Shown here piece after piece: positions 1 to 6,484 of a DNA stretch of 11,380 nt (position 1 is the first letter of the stretch; each line of letters starts with the position of its first letter). Under the pieces are notes generated by a model. It was given only the letters and a program-made list of their open reading frames with translations. It was not told the DNA's origin and did not search any database. The position numbers were made by a program, and so were the translations under genes. The stretch lies in contig CAZQKL010000068.1 of assembly GCA_964593895.1 (NCBI GenBank), positions 1 to 11,380 on the forward strand. The letters run 5' to 3'. This stretch comes from CAZQKL01 sp964593895 [NCBI: uncultured bacterium]. Its GTDB lineage: Bacteria > DYJV01.

Positions 1-61
1 GAAGTAAGTAAGGACTTTTTTCATTTATTAATTTATTTGGCTTTTTATCTAATTTTTCCAT
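1..61 (-). CDS. DUF255 / YyaL-type thioredoxin-fold protein, N-terminal fragment
   Basis: Only the first 20 codons are in the window; the gene runs off the left edge on the minus strand. From the ATG at 61-59 the peptide is MEKLDKKPNKLINEKSPYLL. The stretch NKLINEKSPYLL matches the conserved opening of the DUF255 family (B. subtilis YyaL, human SPATA20), usually N-[KR]-L-I-x-E-K-S-P-Y-L-L followed by QHAHNPVDW. Members are soluble proteins of roughly 600-700 residues with an N-terminal thioredoxin-like domain and a glycosidase-like six-hairpin domain; their function is poorly defined. An AGAGG Shine-Dalgarno site at 74-70 lies 8 nt before the ATG and supports the start. The gene diverges from cooC and has a long leader that can fold. 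The family call rests on a short but distinctive motif; whether the rest of the gene is intact cannot be judged. Confidence 0.75.
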   Translation of the reverse strand, partial: MEKLDKKPNKLINEKSPYLL

Positions 62-74
62 TTTTCTAACCTCT

Positions 75-185
75 AAAGGAGTTTGTCTCTCTGTCAATTA
101 AAACCCGATTACTTAGTTGGGCTATCAAGCCCCTGCTAATCGGGAGAATGGTTATAAGGGACTTTATTGTTATAAAAACTCCTTT
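75..185 (-). promoter_or_regulatory. Candidate structured 5' leader RNA (unassigned class)
   Basis: Read on the minus strand this is the leader of the DUF255 gene. Seen directly: (1) a perfect 10-bp inverted repeat, 176-185 with 75-84, closes the element; (2) an 8-bp GC-containing stem pairs 137-144 with 104-111; (3) inside it a 5-bp hairpin pairs 128-132 with 119-123 around a 4-nt loop; (4) 157-164 can pair with 127-134 (8 bp including one G-U), which excludes hairpin 3 and forms an H-type pseudoknot with stem 2. The outer stem ends directly next to the AGAGG ribosome site (70-74), a geometry typical of elements controlling translation. I do not recognise a known riboswitch consensus. Alternatives are a small mobile repeat with inverted ends, or a protein-binding leader. 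Confidence 0.45.
96..144 (-). terminator. Terminator-like hairpin inside the leader
   Basis: On the minus strand the 8-bp stem 144-137/111-104 (CCCGATTA with TAATCGGG) is followed at once by TTTTAATT (103-96). A GC-rich stem base with a U-rich tail resembles a weak intrinsic terminator. It sits within the leader of the DUF255 gene, so it would act as an attenuator rather than a gene end. The U-run is short and the hairpin interior is large, so a purely structural role is equally possible. On the plus strand no U-run follows. Confidence 0.25.
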
Positions 186-224
186 TTGAATTTTCTTGAC
201 ATATATTACTATAATGTGCATTAT
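186..224 (+). promoter_or_regulatory. Candidate promoter(s) for cooC-addAB
   Basis: Two overlapping sigma-70-like readings exist. One is TTGAAT (186-191), an 18-bp spacer, then a perfect TATAAT (210-215). The other is a perfect TTGACA (196-201), a 17-bp spacer, then CATTAT (219-224). Either gives a start between about 222 and 231 and a short leader ending at the GGAGG site. The region also holds the opposing promoter for the leftward gene, so the two cannot easily be occupied at once. Confidence 0.45.
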
Positions 225-234
225 TGATTGTCAA
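208..234 (-). promoter_or_regulatory. Candidate promoter for the leftward DUF255 gene
   Basis: On the minus strand a perfect TTGACA (234-229) is followed by TATAGT (213-208, 5 of 6 to consensus) with a short 15-bp spacer; a 17-bp spacer would give the poorer TAGTAA (211-206). Transcription would begin near 200, so the leader would contain the whole folded element at 185-75. The -35 is convincing; the -10 choice is uncertain. Confidence 0.4.
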
Positions 235-251
235 ATATTTTAAAAACAAAT

Positions 252-256
252 GGAGG
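252..256 (+). promoter_or_regulatory. Ribosome binding site of cooC
   Basis: GGAGG, 6 nt before the ATG at 263 and only 3 nt before the adjacent in-frame ATG at 260. The spacing favours 263. It also argues against an upstream TTG at 224, which would put this site inside the coding region. Confidence 0.75.
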
Positions 257-262
257 AAAATG

Positions 263-1036
263 ATGAAAATAGCAATTTCTGGTAAAGGGGGAGTTGGCAA
301 AACAACTGTTGCAGGATGCCTCAGTAAGGTTTTAGCAGATGATGGGTATAAAGTTCTTGCTATTGATGCAGATCCAGATTCAAATTTGGCTTCTGCTTTG
401 GGATTTCCAAAAGAAAAAGTTTCCAATGTTACTCCAATTGCTGAAATGACAAAATTAATTGAAGAAAGAACTGGTGCTAAAAAAGGAACATTTGGAGGAT
501 TTTTCAGGTTAAATCCAAAAGTTGATGATATTCCAGATAGATATTATGTTGAGCATAATGGAATTAAGCTCCTTATTCTTGGAACTGTTCCTCAAGGTGG
601 TGGAGGGTGTTTCTGTCCAGAAAATGTTTTATTAAAAAACTTAATTAGACATCTTTTTCTTGAAAGAGATGAAGCAGTAATTGTTGACATGGAAGCTGGA
701 CTTGAGCACCTTGGGAGAGGTTCTACTGCAGGTATGGATGCATTTATTGTTGTTGTTGAACCTGGTGTTAGAAGTATTCAAACTGCACATCATATTAGAA
801 AACTTGCAAGTGATATAGGAATAACAAGGGTATTTGTTGTTGGCAATAAAATAAATGATGAAAATGATGTTAATTTTTTAAAAAACGAATTAAAAGATTT
901 TGAATTTTTAGGATATTTAAAATTTAATTTTAACATAATTAAAGCTGATAGGGAAAACAAAGCTCCATTTGAAATTGACCCATCAATTCTTGAAGATGTT
1001 AAAATAATTTACAAAAATTTAAAAGAGTTGTTATAA
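263..1036 (+). CDS. cooC: CooC/AcsF-family nickel-inserting ATPase (CO dehydrogenase maturation)
   Basis: A 257-residue cytoplasmic P-loop ATPase of the MinD/SIMIBI class. CooC-type proteins bind Ni(II) and use ATP-driven dimerisation in nickel loading of the C-cluster of CO dehydrogenase (AcsF does the same for acetyl-CoA synthase systems). Seen here: deviant Walker A GKGGVGKTT (residues 7-15, with signature Lys8), switch I IDADPDS (34-40), the nickel-site pair CFC (Cys116, Cys118) in a Gly-rich loop, and switch II DMEAGLEHLGRG (142-153), a near-exact CooC signature. Length is normal for the family. Start at 263 is chosen by the GGAGG at 252-256 and by MKIAISGKGG opening the fold. It is followed after 1 nt by addA, so it probably leads an operon. 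No CO dehydrogenase gene is in the window; its presence elsewhere in the genome is inferred. Confidence 0.92.
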   Translation: MKIAISGKGGVGKTTVAGCLSKVLADDGYKVLAIDADPDSNLASALGFPKEKVSNVTPIAEMTKLIEERTGAKKGTFGGFFRLNPKVDDIPDRYYVEHNGIKLLILGTVPQGGGGCFCPENVLLKNLIRHLFLERDEAVIVDMEAGLEHLGRGSTAGMDAFIVVVEPGVRSIQTAHHIRKLASDIGITRVFVVGNKINDENDVNFLKNELKDFEFLGYLKFNFNIIKADRENKAPFEIDPSILEDVKIIYKNLKELL

Positions 1037-1037
1037 G

Positions 1038-3848
1038 ATGCAAATTTCAATTGAAGCATCAGCAGGTTCTGGAAAAACTTATACGCTTGCCCAGAAATAT
1101 ATAGAAATTCTAAGGAAAAATCCTGAAAGGCTCAATTCAATAATTGCAATTACTTTTACAAACAAAGCTTCTATTGAAATGAAGGAAAGGATTATAAGTT
1201 TACTAAAAAGGGATAATGAACTGGCTCTTCTTGTAAAAATAATTAAAGATAACAGCGACTTTTATGTTACAACAATTGATTCTTTTATGAATAGAATTTT
1301 AAAAGCTTTTTCTGTTGATTTAAAAATTTCTCCAGATTATGATGTGACTTTTGATAGTGATAAAATCTTTGAAATTTCTTTTAAAAAGCTTTTAGAGGAT
1401 GAAAAAAATCATAAACTTTTTCTAAATTTATTAAAAAATCTCCTTTATCTTGAAAATCCTGGATTTGATGGAGAAAAGATAATTAAAAATAAACTTAAAA
1501 ATTTTAGAAGAGCAAATCTTCCAGAAAAATTTAATTTAAATTTAAAAAATTTTGAAAATTTCAAGAAAAAAACAGATAAAATTTTGGTAAGATTAAATGA
1601 AATTTCAAAAAAAATAGATGAAATAATTGAAAAAAATTATGAAATTTTTAATAAATCTAAAATTAAAAAATTTTTTCAATTAGATAAAGATAAAATAAAA
1701 TCCAACTTACAAGTAATTAAAAATTTTAGTCATTACGACATAAAGAACTTATACAAAAAAAATAAATCTTTAGAAAAAGAAATTGAAGATTATTTTGTAA
1801 AGCTAATTTCAGAAATTTTTGAAACATACAGAGAGTATGTCTTAGAAAAAATAGAATTTGAATCTAATCATATCCTTTCCTCAATTGAAAAATTAAAAAA
1901 ACAGGAAGAAGAAATTACAAGTTTTTTAAATATAGTTGACTGGACTAAAGCTACAAAAAAAATAATTGAAATTTTAGAAAAACAAGGCCCAAATGAAGCT
2001 TACTGCAGAATTGGTGAAAAAGTAAAATTCTATTTAATTGATGAATTTCAAGACACCTCAAAAGAGCAATTTCATGCATTAGTTCCCCTAATTGAGAATG
2101 CTATAAGTGAAGGTGGAGAAATTTTAGTTGTTGGAGACAAAAAACAGGCAATTTACTGCTGGAGAGGTGGAGATTATACTGTTTTTGATGAATTTTCAGA
2201 AAAATTTTATCCAGAATTAAGAATTAATGATAAAAATTTTCGTTCTAAAAAATTAATTGTGGAATTTAACAACAAAATTTTTGATATTGAAAATTTAAAG
2301 AAATTAAAAATTGATGAAATCTATCTCAATGAAATTGAAAATATTTATAAAAATTCAACTCAAATCCCAGTAAAATCTTCAGGAGGATATGTTGAGATAA
2401 TTATTGGAGAAAATGAAGATAGCGATGAATTCTACAGGGAAAAATTTTTATCAATAATTAAAAGATTAATATTTGAGAAAAAAATACCACCAAAAGATAT
2501 TATGGTTTTATTGCGAAAAAAGGAAAATATTTTTAAAATCGTCTCATGGTTAAGAGAAAAATTCCCAGAGGTTGGAATTATTACTGAAGATGCTCTCTTT
2601 TTACTTGGAAATTTTGAAATAAAAAAACTTCTTTTAATTGCATTAATGTGTGTGAATGAATTTGATAATGGAATTGAATATATGTTAAAAGAGATTAATA
2701 TTAAAATCCCTGACAAAAAGAAAATAGTTGAAAAATCAAAAATCTTATCTCCTTATGAATTTTTTCTTTATTTAATTAATGAAAATCTTGTTGATTACAA
2801 AAATAATAAAATTTATTTTGAAGTTTTTCTTGAAAATGTATTAGACTTAATGTCTCATCAGAAAAATTTGCGAGAAATTATTGAAACTTTTTATAATTCA
2901 GATTTAACTTTAAAAATTCCAGAAGATATTGATGCAATAAAAATTTTAACAATACACAAAGCCAAAGGCCTTGAAGCTCATACAGTAATTATACCTTTTT
3001 ACGATTGGGAAATTGGGAATAAAAACCCAGAAATATATGAACTGCTTGATTTTGAAGAGAAAAAAATTTTTTACAAAATAGATAAAGATTTAAGGAACTT
3101 ATCTTTAAAAGCAGAAAATATTTATAAAAATAGGAAAATCATGGATTTTGTTGAAGCATTAAACTTAATGTATGTAGCAAATACAAGAGCTAAAAATAAT
3201 CTTTTTATAATTGGAAATATTAAGAAAAACAGATTCACCCCTTCTCATATAATAAAATCCACATTCAAATTTAATGGAGAAACTTATAGTATAGGTGAGT
3301 TTGAAGCACAAGTTTCTAAAAAAGATGAAATATTTCAAGTTAAAAGTAAAAATTACATGTCATATTATGCTGATATAAAAAATTTTATTAAATTTAACCC
3401 AGAATTTGAATTTCAAATTGATTTAAAAAATAAAAAAATTGGAAATTTTTTTCATCTTTCAATTTCATTTATAAAAAAAATTAATCATAATGAGAAGTTG
3501 GAAAATGTTATAGAAAAAGCTTTTCTAAAAGCAAAATCAATTATAGGATATGAGTTTGAAATTGTAAAAGAGCTTTTATTAAAAACAATAATTGATTTAA
3601 AAGAGTATTTTTACAATATTGATGAAGTCTGGACAGAAAAAGAATTTGTTAATAGTAACGGCGAAATTTTGAGAATTGATAGATTAACAAAAAAGGGAAA
3701 TAATTTTACAATTATTGAATTTAAAACAGGAGAATTTGAAAATTCTCATATTTTGCAGATAAAAAAGTATCTATCTTTAATCCCTTCAGCAAATGGAATT
3801 TTATACTATCCAAAAACAGGAAAATTAAAATATGTTAGAAATAATTAA
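1038..3848 (+). CDS. addA: AddA-type helicase-nuclease subunit
   Basis: A 936-residue superfamily 1A (UvrD/RecB-like) 3'-5' helicase with a C-terminal PD-(D/E)XK nuclease. With AddB it resects double-strand DNA ends to prepare 3' tails for RecA. Motifs in order: Walker A ASAGSGKT (7-14), motif Ia ITFTNKAS (38-45), Walker B LIDEFQDTS (333-341), motif III VVGDKKQAIYCWRGGD (364-379), motif IV NFRS (400-403), motif V ILTIHKAKGLE (636-646), motif VI MYVANTRAK (711-719). The nuclease shows GNFFH (802-806), Asp881, Glu894-x-Lys896 and QIKKY (907-911), so both activities look intact. Residues about 120-320 are Lys/Glu/Asn-rich and poorly conserved. It is shorter than B. subtilis AddA (about 1,230 residues) and closer to the small epsilonproteobacterial form. 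The ATG is 1 nt after the cooC stop with no clear Shine-Dalgarno, suggesting translational coupling; its end overlaps addB by 17 nt. Confidence 0.9.
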   Translation: MQISIEASAGSGKTYTLAQKYIEILRKNPERLNSIIAITFTNKASIEMKERIISLLKRDNELALLVKIIKDNSDFYVTTIDSFMNRILKAFSVDLKISPDYDVTFDSDKIFEISFKKLLEDEKNHKLFLNLLKNLLYLENPGFDGEKIIKNKLKNFRRANLPEKFNLNLKNFENFKKKTDKILVRLNEISKKIDEIIEKNYEIFNKSKIKKFFQLDKDKIKSNLQVIKNFSHYDIKNLYKKNKSLEKEIEDYFVKLISEIFETYREYVLEKIEFESNHILSSIEKLKKQEEEITSFLNIVDWTKATKKIIEILEKQGPNEAYCRIGEKVKFYLIDEFQDTSKEQFHALVPLIENAISEGGEILVVGDKKQAIYCWRGGDYTVFDEFSEKFYPELRINDKNFRSKKLIVEFNNKIFDIENLKKLKIDEIYLNEIENIYKNSTQIPVKSSGGYVEIIIGENEDSDEFYREKFLSIIKRLIFEKKIPPKDIMVLLRKKENIFKIVSWLREKFPEVGIITEDALFLLGNFEIKKLLLIALMCVNEFDNGIEYMLKEINIKIPDKKKIVEKSKILSPYEFFLYLINENLVDYKNNKIYFEVFLENVLDLMSHQKNLREIIETFYNSDLTLKIPEDIDAIKILTIHKAKGLEAHTVIIPFYDWEIGNKNPEIYELLDFEEKKIFYKIDKDLRNLSLKAENIYKNRKIMDFVEALNLMYVANTRAKNNLFIIGNIKKNRFTPSHIIKSTFKFNGETYSIGEFEAQVSKKDEIFQVKSKNYMSYYADIKNFIKFNPEFEFQIDLKNKKIGNFFHLSISFIKKINHNEKLENVIEKAFLKAKSIIGYEFEIVKELLLKTIIDLKEYFYNIDEVWTEKEFVNSNGEILRIDRLTKKGNNFTIIEFKTGEFENSHILQIKKYLSLIPSANGILYYPKTGKLKYVRNN

Positions 3849-6483
3849 AATTGACCTTTCAATTGATTTTATCTCTCAATCAAAAAAAATTATTGAAAAT
3901 TCACCACATAAAAAAATTTTCTATATAACCCCAAATAAAAGACCTTTATGGTTTTTAAAAAGAAAATTAGATGTTTCTTTTCAATTAAAAACTGAATTCT
4001 TTACAATAGATGAGTTTATTCTTTTTTTAGTAACAAATTGTTACGAAAATTTAGCTCAAATTCATTCAAAAGTTGAAAGAGAACTATTCTTTCTTGATTT
4101 TCTAATGGAATTAGATGAATTTAAAAATGAACAAGATTATAAAATTTTTCCATTTGCAAAAAGATTATCCAATCTATTTAATGAAATTGATAAACAGAAA
4201 CTTGAAGATAAATTATCAGATTTTATATATACAGAACAGATTGAGCCAGCAAAAAAGATTGTTGAAAATTTAAGAACTTTATACTTTAAATATTTAAAAA
4301 AATACAATTTTTTATATTCAGGAAAACTTTACAGACTTGCCTCTGAAATCAATAATTTCAGTTTTTTAAAAGAGCATTTAATTATCTTTTCAGGTTTTGT
4401 TTATCTTTCAAATTCTGAAATAGATTTAATAAAAAAATTATCACAGGAAACAGATGTTTACTTTTTAATTCATACAGATTTACATAATAGAGATAAAATT
4501 GAAAATATAACTTTTGAATCATTTAAAGTTATAGATGAAGTTGTTGAAAAATTTAATTCTAAAAAAATCTCAATAATTGAAGGGAGATTTTACAAACCAT
4601 ATTTTGAAATTTATGAGTTTCCAACCTATCATGAAGAAGCAAGTTTCATTGTTTCTTTACTAAAAGAAAAAAATTTTGAAAAAGATAAAACTGCAGTTAT
4701 TTTACCTGATGAAAATTTACTCTTTCCACTTTTAAGCTATTTAAAAAATCTTGGGCATAATTCTTTTAACATAACAATGGGTTTTAATTTTAATAAAACT
4801 GAATTTGGAATTTTTATTGAAAATTTGTTAAAAACAGTTATTGAGATTTATCTTTCAAAAACTAATAAAATATCTGCAATTCAAATATATACTCTCATTA
4901 ATTCTTTCATTTTTTCTGAAAATTCTGAATTTGAACTTGAGAAAAAAAGGATTGAGAATGAAATTACAGATGAAATTTCAATCCAAAATTATAAAAAAAT
5001 TTACTCTATTTTAAAAAAATTTTTAGAAATAAAAAGTGTGTCTGATTTAAAAGAAGCGTTTGAGTATCTTTACTCAATAATTAATTTTGAAAAATTTGAC
5101 TATTTTTTAAAATTTACAGTATCCCTTTTTTATGAGGAATTTGTTAACAAACTAAATCAAATCAAACCAAGAAAAATAAATCCAATATTTGCATATCACT
5201 TTTTAAAAGAAATTATTAATGACTTAAAAATTCCCTTTGAAGGTCATCCTTTAAAAGGATACCAGATAATGGGAATGCTTGAAGCAAGAGGCTTATGTTT
5301 TGAAAATTTAATTATTGCTGATGTAAATGAAAAAATATTACCAAATACTGAAAAAATTGACCCATTACTTCCAGAACCAATAAAAAGAGAAATTGGGCTT
5401 AGTTCATACAAAGAGAAAGAAGCATTAATAAAATACAACCTTTTCAGATTAATTTATTCATCTAAAAAAGTGTATCTTCTTTACAGAACCGGTTCAACTT
5501 CAGATGAAAAAATTGAAAAAAGTAGATTTATTGAACAGATAATTTTAACTGAAAAAATAGATAAAGTAAATAAAACTCAATTTATACTACCATTAAAAAA
5601 AGGTTTTTCCGGAATAGAGATAAATGAGGAAATTTTTAATTACTTTAAAAAAGCCAAATTTTCACCAACTGAATTGGATTTGTATATGAAATGTCCATAT
5701 TCTTACTATTTAAAAAAAATTAAAAATATTCCAGAACCAGTTGAAATTAACCATGAAATTCCTGCAGATAAAGTGGGAAATTTTATTCATAAAATTTTTG
5801 AAGATAGTTTTAAACCTTATGTTGATAAAACAATCACTTTTACTGGAATGAAAAAAATTTGCAAAAAAATAAAAGAAAAGGTAAATTTTGTTGATGAATA
5901 TTTTAAAGAACTTAATAGTTTTCAAAAAAAAGCATTAAAATTAATAATTGAGTTTAGAATTGATAATTTTTTTGATTACATTCTCTCAGATAAAGATAAT
6001 TTTAAAAATTTTAAGCTCATTGGTGTTGAGAAAAATTATGAAAATAAAAATCTTCAAGGTAAATTTGATAGAATTGATTTAATTGAAGAGGAAAATAGAA
6101 TAAGAATTGTTGATTATAAAACTGGCTTAAAAGTTTTATACCCACATGAAAGAAAATTAGAAGAGATAGAAAAAATTGAAGGAGAATATTCTGAAAATAA
6201 TTTGAAACTTTTAAGAAAGATAATTAAGTCTTTTCAAATACCTTGCTACATTATTCTTGGAAAAAATCACTATCCAAAAAAAAATATTACATTAACAATT
6301 TACAATCTTTCAGCAGGTAAAAATGAAAAAATAGAACATAAATTTGATGATAACAAAATTGATTGGTTCAAAAAAGCTATAACATATATAATCAATTTTA
6401 TGAGAAAAGCTAATTTTTTATATGCAATTCCAGATAATTATTGCAATTATTGTGAATACAGGAAAATGTGCAAATTCTGTTAA
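3832..6483 (+). CDS. addB: AddB-type nuclease subunit with iron-sulfur cysteines
   Basis: An 883-residue partner of AddA, made of an inactivated helicase-like scaffold and a PD-(D/E)XK nuclease that cuts the other strand. Seen here: GMLEARGL (481-488) then IIADVNEKILP (494-504), the usual AddB motif V-like block; SPTELDLYMKCPYSYYL (611-627) with Cys621; GNFIH (649-653); GKFDRID (743-749, Asp746); VDYKTG (760-765, Asp761 and Lys763); QIPCY (802-806). Cys621 with Cys871-x2-Cys874-x5-Cys880 exactly repeats the spacing that holds the 4Fe-4S cluster in B. subtilis AddB; a further Cys883 is the last residue. No P-loop is present near the N terminus (IFYITPNKRPLW at 29-40 takes its place), so it should not hydrolyse ATP. 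The start ATG overlaps addA by 17 nt, with an AGGA at 3818-3821. It is compact compared with B. subtilis AddB (about 1,170 residues). Confidence 0.87.
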   Translation: MLEIIKIDLSIDFISQSKKIIENSPHKKIFYITPNKRPLWFLKRKLDVSFQLKTEFFTIDEFILFLVTNCYENLAQIHSKVERELFFLDFLMELDEFKNEQDYKIFPFAKRLSNLFNEIDKQKLEDKLSDFIYTEQIEPAKKIVENLRTLYFKYLKKYNFLYSGKLYRLASEINNFSFLKEHLIIFSGFVYLSNSEIDLIKKLSQETDVYFLIHTDLHNRDKIENITFESFKVIDEVVEKFNSKKISIIEGRFYKPYFEIYEFPTYHEEASFIVSLLKEKNFEKDKTAVILPDENLLFPLLSYLKNLGHNSFNITMGFNFNKTEFGIFIENLLKTVIEIYLSKTNKISAIQIYTLINSFIFSENSEFELEKKRIENEITDEISIQNYKKIYSILKKFLEIKSVSDLKEAFEYLYSIINFEKFDYFLKFTVSLFYEEFVNKLNQIKPRKINPIFAYHFLKEIINDLKIPFEGHPLKGYQIMGMLEARGLCFENLIIADVNEKILPNTEKIDPLLPEPIKREIGLSSYKEKEALIKYNLFRLIYSSKKVYLLYRTGSTSDEKIEKSRFIEQIILTEKIDKVNKTQFILPLKKGFSGIEINEEIFNYFKKAKFSPTELDLYMKCPYSYYLKKIKNIPEPVEINHEIPADKVGNFIHKIFEDSFKPYVDKTITFTGMKKICKKIKEKVNFVDEYFKELNSFQKKALKLIIEFRIDNFFDYILSDKDNFKNFKLIGVEKNYENKNLQGKFDRIDLIEEENRIRIVDYKTGLKVLYPHERKLEEIEKIEGEYSENNLKLLRKIIKSFQIPCYIILGKNHYPKKNITLTIYNLSAGKNEKIEHKFDDNKIDWFKKAITYIINFMRKANFLYAIPDNYCNYCEYRKMCKFC

Positions 6484-6484
6484 T

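Noticed and set aside
92-97. TTGACA on the minus strand as a promoter for the DUF255 gene
   Set aside because: No -10-like sequence lies 15-19 bp downstream; that position is the ribosome-site region.
224-262. Extended cooC start at TTG 224
   Set aside because: It would place the GGAGG ribosome site inside the gene and add 13 residues before the family's normal MKIAISGKGG opening.
136-426. Open frame of 96 codons on the minus strand across the cooC start
   Set aside because: It overlaps the strongly supported cooC coding region and its own promoter region, and its translation has no recognisable motif.
2432-2716. Minus-strand open frames inside addA, addB, the CLC gene, tetR and emrA
   Set aside because: They are shadows of well-supported coding regions with low-complexity translations and no ribosome sites.
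3473-3480. Homopolymer A tracts (8 A here, 9 A at 6276-6284) as phase-variation sites
   Set aside because: Frames are intact, the genes are not surface antigens, and A-runs of this size are expected at this base composition.
1038-6483. A new defence system built from a helicase-nuclease and a Cas4-like nuclease
   Set aside because: Gene order, motif sets and cysteine spacing all match ordinary AddA and AddB, which are housekeeping recombination enzymes.
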